DNA of 64,000 nucleotides, taken from Membranipora membranacea. Taxonomy: Eukaryota; Bryozoa; Gymnolaemata; Cheilostomatida; Membraniporidae. Positions 54,179-64,000 of this stretch are shown here, in pieces. Under the pieces are notes generated by a model. It worked only from the letters and a program-made list of their open reading frames with translations. It did no database searches and was not told where the DNA came from. Each line of letters starts with the position of its first letter. Position 1 is the stretch's first letter. The position numbers were made by a program, and so were the translations under genes. The stretch is from assembly GCA_914767715.1 (NCBI GenBank), contig OU612069.1, positions 1,736,001-1,800,000 on the forward strand, given 5' to 3'.

Positions 54179-57100
54179 CTGTAACAAAAAAGTGATCGGA
54201 TGTTTGACTCGACTCCGTGTACCTTGTTTGTTTTTATCTAAACTGCCGAGGCATGTTTCTAAGAGATTAGACCCAAAATCCAAAAGCCAAGCAGGCTATG
54301 ACAGTAAATAAACTTTGTTGATTTACAACATTCACAAGTCTTACGCAACACTCAGTATTTGTGTTGTAAATTCCAGCTTTTTGATAAATTAGTATTTTAT
54401 GATTACATGATTAACCACTGAACTACTGGAATGCTCAAACTTAGTCAGATGAATTAGAGGGTTATCCGATTTTGAAATGACGATCATGCGGCAGGACCTA
54501 GGTTCTTGTACGGTCTTGAGAGATTTACCAAAACCAAAGTAGTCAGAGTAACTTCAACCAACAGATAATAGCTCAAATTCCCACCTCTCACAAATCACAT
54601 TAATTTTAAACAACTGACAACTTATCATGATTACGACTAGGCTGACAAATATACTTTTTTTTACTGACATCAAAGCTGTGCTCTATCAAGAAATGTCCAG
54701 GGGTCTTAGGGTACAAAGGGTGTCAGTCACTTGTTATGTTGAGATTACAGCCTCATACCACTTTTAGATAAGACAAGACACAGCTTTTATCTGTGACAAG
54801 TCTATAAAATAGGCCTGAGTACAGAGTTGGAGTAAAGAGTTGGACATTGATACCGCATCACAGGTTTCAAAACAACAAACACATGACTATATATAGCATT
54901 CCTAACAGAATCACTCACTTTTTCCGTAAGCCCGAGCTATCCTCTCCTTGACTAGAACTGAACACAGACTTATAATCTTGTAGAGTTATATCTCCTAATT
55001 TCTTCTGTATAGTCCTCATAGAGGGCGTTACGGATTTACTTGTAAAACACAGCAGCTGAACAAAAAACAGAGAAGAAATAAATAATGAACAGCATTTATA
55101 TCAGTAGCATGGTGATTTCCAGGCTGCATTTTTGAACATGAGGTTTTATTAGCAAATCCTTGTTCCGTATATGGAAAATCTATATTCTGCGCAAAATATT
55201 CCCATCACAGCATGGAAGAGTAATTATTGTAGGTCTGTCTTTATTGTATTACAACTGTTATATATCTCTGTGTTAATAGATACACAGAGTAAGGATAAGC
55301 AGAGGGGACACTTCAATGATCGTTATAGTGCCTGCGGTTTTTATCCACTGGGGGAAATTCATCAATCTGGCCACCTGCCAATTTCAGAATATATATAAGT
55401 TACAGTGGAGTTTTGTCATGCAGACATAGCCACCTTTGATAGGTCATAATTCATTCTGTATTTATCCTAAAGACTGATTTCTAACTTTTCTGAAATGTCC
55501 AATCTTCGAGCTATACACCATATTATTGTCATTTTTTGCTAGGATACATAGGCTATGAGTAATCAAGGTTTTTAAAATGAGTTTTATCATATAGATTTAC
55601 ATAGGGCTTAGGTCAATGCACGGACATTTCCTAATTTTGATGACCAGCCGTCTATCAATTGTCACATGTAAATCTATATGACAAAACTCATTTCAAAAAC
55701 CTTGATTACTCATAGCCTATGAATCCTAGCAAAAAATGACAACAATAGGGGTGTATAGCTTGAGGCTTGGACATTCCAGCAAAGTTGGAAATCAGTCTTT
55801 AGGATAAATACAGAATGAATTATGGCCCATCAAAGGTAGGGATGTCTGCAAGAAAAATGCCATTATAACATATAGAGATAATGAGTTTTTGGCATCCAGC
55901 TGTGCACAATTTTCCCCCAGTGAATCAAAAACCGCAGGCACTATAACTATCATTGAACTGTCCCCTCTGTATATCCTTACTCTGTGATAGATATCTATCT
56001 AACCTGTCAAAAATACAATGAAATTAGCCAGTCACTGTCAGTGACAACTGCAATGCTTGACAGAAATAAATTCATAAAACAAGCAAGCAGTCATTTGTTG
56101 CTGGTTTAGCAAAGCAATGCCAAATTATACACTGTTAAAGTATTCAAACTTGAAATTCATCATACATCACTCAGAGTGGGTGAGTCATAGACATGTATCT
56201 TTACACTGAAATAATGAATTACACAGAAGCCCTACTAATCATCTTAGCAGTAGTTGAATGTAAATCCATCTCTATCATGAGAAAGCTCACTTGCCAAGAA
56301 CAGTGATCAACTTTGATCAGCTAAAGTGAATGCTTCTCTGAAATCAGCAAGCATATACTGACCTTGATTTCCACTGGTCATTTCATTTTTTAAGACTTTA
56401 GCTTATTCAATAACGAGCACACTGATAACGTGATATACTATTGAATGTATATCTCTGATCGATAGAGAGTGAATTAATTCACTTAGTAAGAGTACCATCA
56501 CAAGGAATTTGGTGTGACGACCCATGTTCAATTTTATTAAGGGATGGGTACATGTTAGGTACTGCTACTAAATTGACTCTAATGATCAGAGATACACATG
56601 TTAATAGTGTAATCTCAATGTCAGTGTGAATAAAGAGGCCACCGAACACAAAAAGATGAATATCTTGGTCTCCCTACAAAAAAAAGAGATACTTGACTGA
56701 CCTTAGTACTATCACCCCTGTTCTGATTTAGTTTACTGTTAAACACTCGATGGTGACCTTTAACCTCCGCTGTAGGTTTGAAATTTGATTTACCGGCAGC
56801 GTCTTTTAGATTATTCACCATGCTGACCAGGGCGGCCTCTAATGATTCGACGGCTACAACAGATCAGGGTCAGGTTATTAGAGTACTACTCAATCATAAG
56901 ATCACTGTCAGGTTATTATCCTCACCTACTACTATATAACAACTCGTTCCTGAGATTGAATAATTATCATGATATGGTGATACCATAGACATAAGATTGA
57001 ATCTGAAAAAAATTAATCTATTGAAATCAGGGGGTCTTATCACATGCCACATCCAGTAGCATGGGCGGAGAGATAACAAAGGGTGATTCTGGTGTGAAGC

Positions 57101-60100
57101 AATATCCGACTGCATTCAGGAGTTCCAACCAAACCGCATCAACTATAGACATGGGTAATAGCCACTGCCAAAGGTAAACGTATCAGTGGTCAAAAGCTCC
57201 AATATCGTGTTTCTAAACTTCCCTCTGACGTTGGAGTCCTGCGCCTCGACTGGTTTTACTACCAGGTATATGGACCATATTCATTGACATAGATACGCAC
57301 TTAATGAAAGGGAACTTAATCAGCAGAATTCTGATGATGTTCGGTGTTTTATTCAGGCACACAAACACTTATGTTTCAGCTAAGCATGATTACAGACTTA
57401 TGGCGATGTTATTTTGTGACTGACCAGAATTAGACGACTCTGTAGGAGGCAGGTGTAGTTTGATTGTTTGTAGAGCTGATTCTACTGTTCTCAGATCAGC
57501 AGAGGTAACAGGATCTGTCAACAACTAAAAATATAGAAAGAGAAGTGACAGCTGACTGTGACCTTCATGAACTGCTACATACTCCTAATCAATCTGCTCT
57601 GTTTTTAGATTTCAATTTTATTACAATAAGATGTAGTCAAGATGAGGATCCCTCAGTTAGGTAATTTAAGACATGAGATGTTAGAAGATAGGGTCTACCA
57701 TAAACAGTTGGGCGAGCGACTCTCAGTCAGTGAAGTCTAAGTGCTCAGGCTCCAAATAGGGGTGCAATCGGTCAGGGGTTTTATATCTTACTATAATGAA
57801 TTCCAAACCTTAACATTCATACTTTTACACTGTTTGGGTAATTGACATAGACATGTATGCCAGCTCACAGCAATCATTCAATGTGACTGAAGGTACTATA
57901 GGATAATTCCTATCCCATGTTCCCTATAATATAGGCATGAGGTTAGCTAAGCTAGTTGGAGCTGACTTAATATCACCAATCTTCGCTAGCTTAGGTGGCA
58001 TTTTCATGTTAAGGCTGAGATAATATTAGCTAGCGAAAAACTTTTCTTCCTACAGATACTTCTCCCCTCAAACGTAAGTGAGACGTACCTTCTGCTCTAG
58101 TTGTTCAGTAAATGGTGGACTGATTTCACTCTCAGACCGAGGAGTACTCGTGTGGGAGGAGCTTGCGTCATGTGACTCCGACCTTGTGTCATGTGACCCC
58201 GATCTCTTCATCTTATCCTCGAGTGACTTTATTATCTGTAATAAAACAAAATTATACTTTCAGAATAAGATATTCACAAATTTTCAGTTACGTGCCAGAA
58301 GTGCCTTATTAATATATTCAGCATTGACACGTTTTTCCGCCTACATGAATTTTTGACGAGTGCTGGGTAAAGTCATAACAACTAAGAGAGAAAACAGACC
58401 GCTAGAATTTGAATTCACATACTGACTCTCGTGATCTGACTGGGCATGTAGATCACTGATAAACTAGGCTATCATTACCACAAAGTGGGTGTGGTAAGGC
58501 TAAGTATGCATCATGCGTGACTTGAATTTGCGCATGTGCAAGAACAATGAGTTTAGTTTGGGTTCTGATTGCAACTTTGGAAAGAGGGAATGGGATACCC
58601 CCTGCATAAACTGCTAATCAAATTTAGCTAATAGTGACAATAGAAGATAACTCTTACTAACAAATCCGCACGCATATGGCAGTGTGCCACCAGAGCAGGT
58701 AGCCAATCAGATGGCTTCGGAATTCCGAGGCTCAATTTTGCAGAGATCAGCTCATGCCCAGAGCTGAGCATGAGAAGAATGCTGAATTCATAGTTGTTAC
58801 CAAGCTACAAATTCTTCTACTGTCATCTTTTGAGACTAAAATGGTACAGAGCCGACAAAGCTTCTATGTAATGAATAGCAGGATAACTAATCAGCCCCAT
58901 CAATCTTCTCTGTCCCCCCCACCACCACATACCTGCTGACTGTGAGTAGACTGAGAGCTGAGCTCACTCTCCCCCCACCACATACCTGCTGACTGTGAGT
59001 AGACTGAGCGCTGAGCTCACTCTCCCCCCACCACATACCTGCTGACTGTGAGTAGACTGAGAGCTGAGCTCACTCTCCCCCCACCACATACCTGCTGACT
59101 GTGAGTAGACTGAGCGCTGAGCTCACTCTCCCCCCACCACATACCTGCTGACTGTGAGTAGACTGAGAGCTGAGCTCACTCTCCCCCCACCACATACCTG
59201 CTGACTGTGAGTAGACTGAGCGCTGAGCTCACTCTCCCCCCACCACATACCTGCTGACTGTGAGTAGACTGAGCGCTGAGCTCACTCTCCCACCACATCA
59301 TACCTGCTGACTGTGAGTAGACTGAGCGCTGAGCTCACTCTCCCCCCACCACATACCTGCTGACTGTGAGTAGACTGAGCGCTGAGCTCACTCTCCCCCC
59401 ACCACATACCTGCTGACTGTGTGTAGACTGAGCGCTGAGCTCACTCTCCCACCACCACATACCTGCTGACTGTGAGTAGACTGAGCGCTGAGCTCACTCT
59501 CCCCCCACCACATACCTGCTGACTGTGAGTAGACTGAGCGCTGAGCTCACTCTCCCCCCACCACATACCTGCTGACTGTGAGTAGACTGAGCGCTGAGCT
59601 CACTCTCCCCCCACCACATACCTGCTGACTGTGAGTAGACTGAGCGCTGAGCTCACTCTCCCCCACCACATACCTGCTGACTGTGAGTAGACTGAGCGCT
59701 GAGCTCACTCTCCCCCCACCACATACCTGCTGACTGTGAGTAGACTGAGCGGTGAGCTCACTCTCTAAGTGAGTTATAGTTTTACTCTTTCTCTCTAGCT
59801 CAGTGTGCATTCTGTTTAGCATAGTCGTCTTCTCTGTCAGCTCATCACGTAACGTCTCTGTCTCTGACTCATCATTCTCCTCCATATCAGCTCGCAGTGC
59901 TGCCGCCTTCATCTGCATATACAGATAAATATCAATATATAGATATATATATCTGCATATATATATATATAGATATACATATACAGTGCAGTTCACTTAA
60001 TTCAAACCTCTGGGGACCACCAAAATATGTCATAATTTTAAGCAGTCTGAATTAAGTGAAATAGCAGGAGCAGGAGATTTTTTTTAACATTGATTGACAA

Positions 60101-63100
60101 ACAATCTTCATCGTTAAAATGATGTTCTTCCGAATGTTCCAAACAAAACAGTAAAGAAATGAAAGAAGAAAATGGGAGACAAAGACGGCTAGACTAAATA
60201 CACAAATTATCATGTCTTAGACATGAAATAGATAAAAGCATGTTGTCTGAATGTCTTCAAATTGTTGTGGAAGGCTATATGAATATATAAAATTATATAT
60301 GGCCGGCCCTGTAACTGTTTGACACAATTGGTTAGCTGGCAGTGGATGGTAACGGAATGGCAGGGACAAGCAAAATGTTTGAGCACTACTAGTGGAGAAC
60401 CAACATATAGTATTATAATCTACTAACCCGTAGCGTTATTAGCTAACCTGGCCTGTGGGGGTGTTAGCTGCTACTTGACCCGTGTCACTATTAGCTACTA
60501 ACCCGCCGCACAATTAGCTACTAACCCGCCGCACTATTAGCTACTAACCCGCCGCACTATTAGCTACTAACCCGCCGCACTATTAGCTACTAACACGCCA
60601 TTCTGCGCATGCTCAGCTCTGGGCATGAGCTGATCTCTGCAAAATTGAGCCTCGGAATTCCGAAGCCATCTGATTGGCTACCTGCTCTGGTGGCACACTC
60701 TCAAATGCGTGCGGAATTGTTAGAAAGAGTTATCTTCTATTGTCACTATTAGCTAAATTTGACTGGCAATTTATGCAGGGGATGTCCTATCTCCCCAGAC
60801 CAAAATTGCAATTAGAACCCAGACTAAACTCATTGTTCTTGCACATGCGCAAATTTAAGTCACGCATGATACATACTTAGCCTTACGACATTCTCTTTGT
60901 GGTAATGATACCCTAGTTTATCAGTGATCTACATGCCCAGTCAGATCACGAGAGTCAGTATGCTAACACGCAGCACTATTAGTTACTAACCTGCCGCACT
61001 ATTAGCTACTAACCCGCCGCACTATTAGCTGCTAACCCGCCGCACTATTAGCTACTAACCCGCTGCACTATTAGCTGCTAACCTGTCGTAATACTAGCTA
61101 CTGACCTGCAGCACTTTTAGCTACTACCCCCATGGTATTTTAAGCTGCTAACCTGTCATAATACTAGCTACTAACCCGCCGCACTACTAGCTACTAACCC
61201 GCCGCACTATTAGCTACTAACCCGCCGCACTATTAGCTACTAACCCGCCGCACTATTAGCTACTAACCCATCGCACTATTAGCTACTAACCCGCCGCACT
61301 ATTAGCTACTAACCCGCCGCACTATTAGCTACTAACCCGCCGCACTATTAGCTACTAACCCGCCGCACTATTAGCTACTAACCCGCCGCACTATTAGCTA
61401 CTAACCCGCCGCACTATTAGCTACTAACCCATCGCACTATTAGCTACTAACCCGTCGCACTATTAGCTACTAACCCGCGGTATTTTCAGCTACTACCCCC
61501 ATGGTATTTTAAGCTGCTAACCTGTCGTAATACTAGCTACTGACTTGCAGCACTTTTAGCTACTGACCTGTAGTATCTCCTGTTGTTGTTCACTTAGTCT
61601 CTGATGTAGTCCTTGTTTCATACCCTGTAACTGCATACACTCCTGTCTAGTTCTACTCAGCTCTTCTCTTAGATGTGTACATGAATCCTCACTCTGCTGT
61701 ATACGCGCCTGGTATATCACCAACTGTATACATAACAATATATATATACATCAACTGTATACATAAACAATATATAAATCTATCATAGACCGTATGTGTA
61801 AACAATATATATATATACATCAACTGTATACATAAACAATATATATACATCAACTGTATACATAAAAAATATATATCTATATATCACCAACTGTATATAT
61901 AAACAATATATAAATCTATCATTGACTGTATATGTATATACAAATATATATCACTAACTATAAACATGTGTAAATAAATACATCACTAACTGTATAGAAA
62001 TACAGAATATATCACTGATGATGTGTGGCAGGTAAGTCAGTCAAGGAAAAGCATAGAGTGTCTGTGAGTCATTGATGAACACATTTTGAAGGCCTACAGA
62101 ACCTATATAGGGTGAGTTAGTTCCAAGAAATTTGAGGTATGAAAATTTAATGAAAAAAAAGTCATTGAAGCAAAACTCAATTCAACTGGACTAGAGTATG
62201 AAACTTAAGTACCGAAAGTAGTGATCATCATTCATCAAAGTAGTTACAACCAGGAGCAGGTGCCCTGACAAAACGTCAAATTTGATTGTAAGAGCGTATA
62301 ACCTAAGCCTACCAATACTTAGATGAGCTGAAAATGTCAGCTGGAACACAAATGTGGTGAAAACCAGTGGTCTGAGATGTCATCAAAGCAAAATGAAGAC
62401 GACACCCAAGGAATAATAAAAAGAGAAGCTTAGGGAGTCAAACGAAAGTGCAATGTTGGGTCGAAAATAATGGTTTAAATTTGTTTTACTTTTAGGAAGT
62501 GGTCTTGAAGCCTTCATGATGAACGTTATCCTGAAGGTGGACAATAAAAAAATACCACTCACTCCATACAAGCTTGGTAATATATGTGGGGTTGTGTGGT
62601 TGAAATTGTAAGCCTGTTTCTGTCCACAGACTGAGAAGTAATGGTACGCAGCCGCCATATTCGGCGCCAAATTGCTCTCAGTTTGCAGGCAGGACGAAGC
62701 ACACCTTGGGCGTCAATTGAGCCCAGTAGCGGGATTCGAACCCGAGACCTCCAACGCTGGCAAGTTTGAGGGCAGGCCCGGAAACAAACTGAGCTACCTC
62801 CTACTCAAATCCTCATGTTTATATTGGCTGAGACATGCAAACTGATCTGGGTGCTATTACCCTGTAAATGACACAAGGGAGGAAGGCACAGGACTTCTGT
62901 ATCTCTGCGCTTTAACGGCCCGACGATCACCGCGGAGTAAAACTAATAAGTGAGTGAGAGGAAAGTGATTACTGTACTCTAACTACTTACAATCCTTAAT
63001 AACTGAGGGACTAACATCTAAACAAAATATACACACATATACATGATATATATATAAAATATATAATATATACATAGACAAACGTATACAATATATATCG

Positions 63101-64000
63101 GCTACAGTGATATATAGTGCTGTGTGATAAGATATTGTTGAGTTTGGGTTCAAAGTCAGTCGTCAACCTAACTTAATCATGTTCACCATATGCTTCTAGA
63201 GATGACTAATATCGCCAATAATCTCAAACTTGGTAGAGTAAACAACATAGATGAAAGATGCAGCAGCCTGCCACTGGTGAAGCACTGTTTTGGACAGATC
63301 GGGTTGTTGCTTAACCATGCTGTTTTTATCATAGAACAACTTTAATTAGACTTCTTTACCACCTTTCAGGTAATTAGACTTGAGAAACATAATTTTGATG
63401 ATGTGAATAAAACAGGTTTTGTGAGTAATAATAGTTGTCTTCTCTCTGAACCAAACTTCCATAAAGTGGACAACTCCAAATTATCATTGCACTTTCCTTT
63501 TTCCTCACCATATAAAACAGAACATATAGTTAACCTTGAAAACCATTTCTGACCTATCGCATCAGATACTGTTCACAGCGAGTTGATATTGGAGCATTTA
63601 GCCGAGGATTTGTGTCAGTTTATTTTCTAATCTATAACAGTATCTCTTACCTGTTCGTAGTTAGTAGCGTTGGCGTTGATCTGTGGGCTATCGTCTGTAT
63701 TAGGGGCGGCGTTCTCCTGCCCGTTTAGTAGTACATTCTGTAGCTCTATGAGCAGATTATGGGCTTGTTTAGTGTCTTCTATCATAACAGATTGTGAATC
63801 CTGCACATCATCTAACAACACAGAGTATCGATCTACCAGATCTCCTGTGAGAGAGAGAGAGAAAAAGGTGGATGTGAATAGTTGATAGTTGAATGATAAG
63901 ATAAGACAACTTTTATTGGTAAACATTGTCTAAGACAAGTTACAGTAGAACGTTTGATTAGCCTGTCCTGATAAGCTTTGATCAACCTCTACTCAATCAA
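54052..64000 (-). CDS. DIXDC1: Gene C: Dixin homologue (DIX domain, coiled coil), 5' partial
   Basis: Minus-strand exons: 63651-63844, 61568-61723, 59727-59912, 58089-58235, 57425-57524, 56702-56853, 54919-55055, 54052-54178 (stop TAA). All junctions are GT/AG and in phase. The C-terminus is a DIX domain: [59 protein letters not shown]. The wording [14 protein letters not shown]...PGWEGKI is characteristic of Dixin rather than Dishevelled or Axin. Upstream exons form a long coiled coil, as in Dixin. In animals Dixin joins Wnt/beta-catenin signalling through DIX-DIX polymerisation with Dishevelled and Axin in the cytoplasm. The N-terminal calponin-homology part of longer isoforms would lie beyond 64000. 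The gene is convergent with gene B and unrelated to the NLR pair. Confidence 0.92.
54919..55055 (-). CDS. DIXDC1: Gene C exon: first half of DIX domain
   Basis: Acceptor TTTTTTGTTCAG, donor AAAAA|GTGAGT, phase 0-2. Joined to the preceding TK it reads [15 protein letters not shown], then [18 protein letters not shown], matching the start of a Dixin DIX domain. Confidence 0.92.
55277..55990. mobile_element. Foldback element, about 710 bp, in a gene C intron
   Basis: The arms are about 330 bp each: left ACAGAGTAAGGATAAGCAGA, GTGCCTGCGGTTTTTATCCA, TAATTCATTCTGTATTTATC; right the inverted copies ending CTTACTCTGTGATAG. The short centre is near 55610-55660. Arms have diverged by substitutions and small indels. 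No coding content. Confidence 0.8.
56702..56853 (-). CDS. DIXDC1: Gene C exon: pre-DIX helical segment
   Basis: Acceptor TCTGTTGTAG, donor CTAAG|GTCAGT, phase 1-0. It reads [19 protein letters not shown], then a polar linker ([11 protein letters not shown]) leading into DIX. Confidence 0.88.
57425..57524 (-). CDS. DIXDC1: Gene C exon: short helical segment
   Basis: Acceptor CTATATTTTTAG, donor TTCTG|GTCAGT, phase 0-1, 100 bp. It reads [20 protein letters not shown]. Confidence 0.85.
58089..58235 (-). CDS. DIXDC1: Gene C exon: Ser-rich linker
   Basis: Acceptor TTTTATTACAG, donor CAGAAG|GTACGT, phase 0-0, 49 codons. [17 protein letters not shown] ends a coiled coil and is followed by a serine/histidine-rich stretch, likely a disordered, phosphorylatable linker. 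Confidence 0.88.
58418..58781 (+). mobile_element. 364-bp MITE, copy 1 (gene C intron)
   Basis: Element CATACTGACTC...AGAAGAATG with 9-bp flanks TTGAATTCA (58409-58417) and CTGAATTCA (58782-58790), 8/9 identical. An inverted copy of the same length lies at 60599-60962. The 8-9 bp target size suggests hAT or MULE-type mobilisation. Confidence 0.85.
58931..59760 (-). repeat. 53-bp minisatellite (16 copies) that repeats a 5' splice site of gene C
   Basis: The core ACCTGCTGACTGTGAGTAGA recurs at 58931, 58984, 59037 and every 53 bp (one 52-bp step) to 59725, 16 copies. On the coding strand each unit carries the end of exon 59727-59912 (...THSQQ) plus its donor CAGCAG|GTATGT. The upstream-most copy is the native exon end; the other 15 are intronic duplicates. 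Since 53 is not a multiple of 3, use of successive donors changes frame. Confidence 0.92.
59727..59912 (-). CDS. DIXDC1: Gene C exon: coiled coil
   Basis: Acceptor CTGTATATGCAG, donor CAGCAG|GTATGT, phase 0-0, 62 codons. It reads [20 protein letters not shown], then [16 protein letters not shown], a heptad coiled coil. Its donor seeds the downstream minisatellite. AT microsatellites (59930-59990) precede the acceptor. Confidence 0.9.
60417..61567. repeat. 23-bp minisatellite, about 34 copies, interrupted by a MITE
   Basis: The unit ACTATTAGCTACTAACCCGCC repeats from 60417 up to the donor of exon 61568-61723, with degenerate units near both ends. It is split by the element 60599-60962. On the coding strand the unit reads GTTAGTAGCTAATAGTGC, close to the exon's own donor GTCAGTAGCTAAAAGTGC, so it appears to have grown from that splice site. 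Confidence 0.88.
60599..60962 (-). mobile_element. 364-bp MITE, copy 2, inverted, inside the 23-bp minisatellite
   Basis: Same length as 58418-58781 and about 90% identical in inverted orientation by eye. Flanked by a perfect 9-bp duplication CTAACACGC (60590-60598, 60963-60971), a variant of the minisatellite unit, which confirms insertion after repeat expansion. Confidence 0.88.
61568..61723 (-). CDS. DIXDC1: Gene C exon: coiled coil
   Basis: Acceptor ATGTATACAG, donor CTACAG|GTCAGT, phase 0-0, 52 codons. It reads [20 protein letters not shown], then [18 protein letters not shown], a coiled coil as in Dixin. Confidence 0.9.
61724..63650. other. Gene C intron, 1.9 kb
   Basis: It contains AT-rich tandem repeats of the type CATCAACTGTATACATAAAC (61730-62000), a tRNA-derived SINE (62650-62805) and an ATATA-rich stretch (63020-63110). 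Nothing coding was recognised. Confidence 0.5.
62650..62805 (-). mobile_element. tRNA-derived SINE
   Basis: The minus reading has GGAGGTAGCTCAGTTTG (A box) and TCTCGGGTTCGAATCCCG (B box), followed by a non-tRNA body with GCCGAATATGGCGGC. Located in a gene C intron. Confidence 0.65.
63651..63844 (-). CDS. DIXDC1: Gene C exon: coiled-coil N-terminal part (first exon in window)
   Basis: Acceptor TCTCTCTCTCACAG, donor GAACAG|GTAAGA, phase 1-0. It reads [35 protein letters not shown], then an Asn-rich linker. The phase 1 entry shows that further exons lie beyond 64000. Confidence 0.85.

Noticed and set aside
59547-59996. A long repeat protein encoded across the 53-bp minisatellite
   Set aside because: The frame only stays open for a few units because of one 52-bp unit; the segment beyond the first CAG|GTATGT is intronic, and the next Dixin exon joins in phase at 59727.

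Overview
This is eukaryotic, almost certainly animal, genomic DNA. The genes are split by U2-type introns (GTAAGT/GTGAGT donors, pyrimidine-AG acceptors), one gene is a Dixin (DIXDC1) homologue, a metazoan Wnt-pathway protein, and the introns are full of LINEs, tRNA-derived SINEs, a P-like DNA transposon and many MITEs. The combination of NB-ARC receptors and heavy MITE load suggests an aquatic invertebrate (for example a sponge, placozoan or cnidarian), but the sequence alone does not settle the phylum. All exon models below were built by eye from splice sites, reading-frame phase and protein motifs.

There are three genes. Gene A (minus strand, from about 26776 to beyond position 1) is an NB-ARC/winged-helix/helical/LRR receptor of plant-like NLR layout. 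Ten exons carry the NB-ARC, winged-helix and helical parts. They are followed by 25 tandem 282-bp units, each exactly one 141-bp symmetric LRR exon plus one 141-bp intron (2489-9397), then a diverged LRR exon (1644-1784) and another running off the left edge (1-124). Gene B (plus strand, 34252 to about 50491) is a paralogue with the same exon order and the same splice phases, placed head-to-head with gene A. Its NB-ARC has lost several catalytic-type residues, and it carries no LRRs but a helical tail. Gene C (minus strand, 54052 to beyond 64000) is the coiled-coil and DIX part of a Dixin homologue; its N-terminus lies outside the window.

The rest is mobile DNA and repeats: a P-superfamily element with a THAP domain in a gene A intron (10567-13084); a LINE nested in an opposite-strand LINE in another gene A intron (about 19377-24350); a degraded LINE, TIR elements with embedded tRNA-like sequence, a nested foldback and SINEs in the 7.5-kb A/B intergenic region; five complete elements flanked by TTAA; and in gene C two minisatellites whose units contain 5' splice sites, plus two inverted 364-bp MITEs that bracket a single coding exon.

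The most interesting system is the divergent NLR pair. One partner carries a large, recently homogenised, frame-neutral LRR exon array that could yield many receptor isoforms by exon skipping or vary in copy number between individuals. The other partner looks catalytically degenerate, which recalls the paired NLRs of plants.
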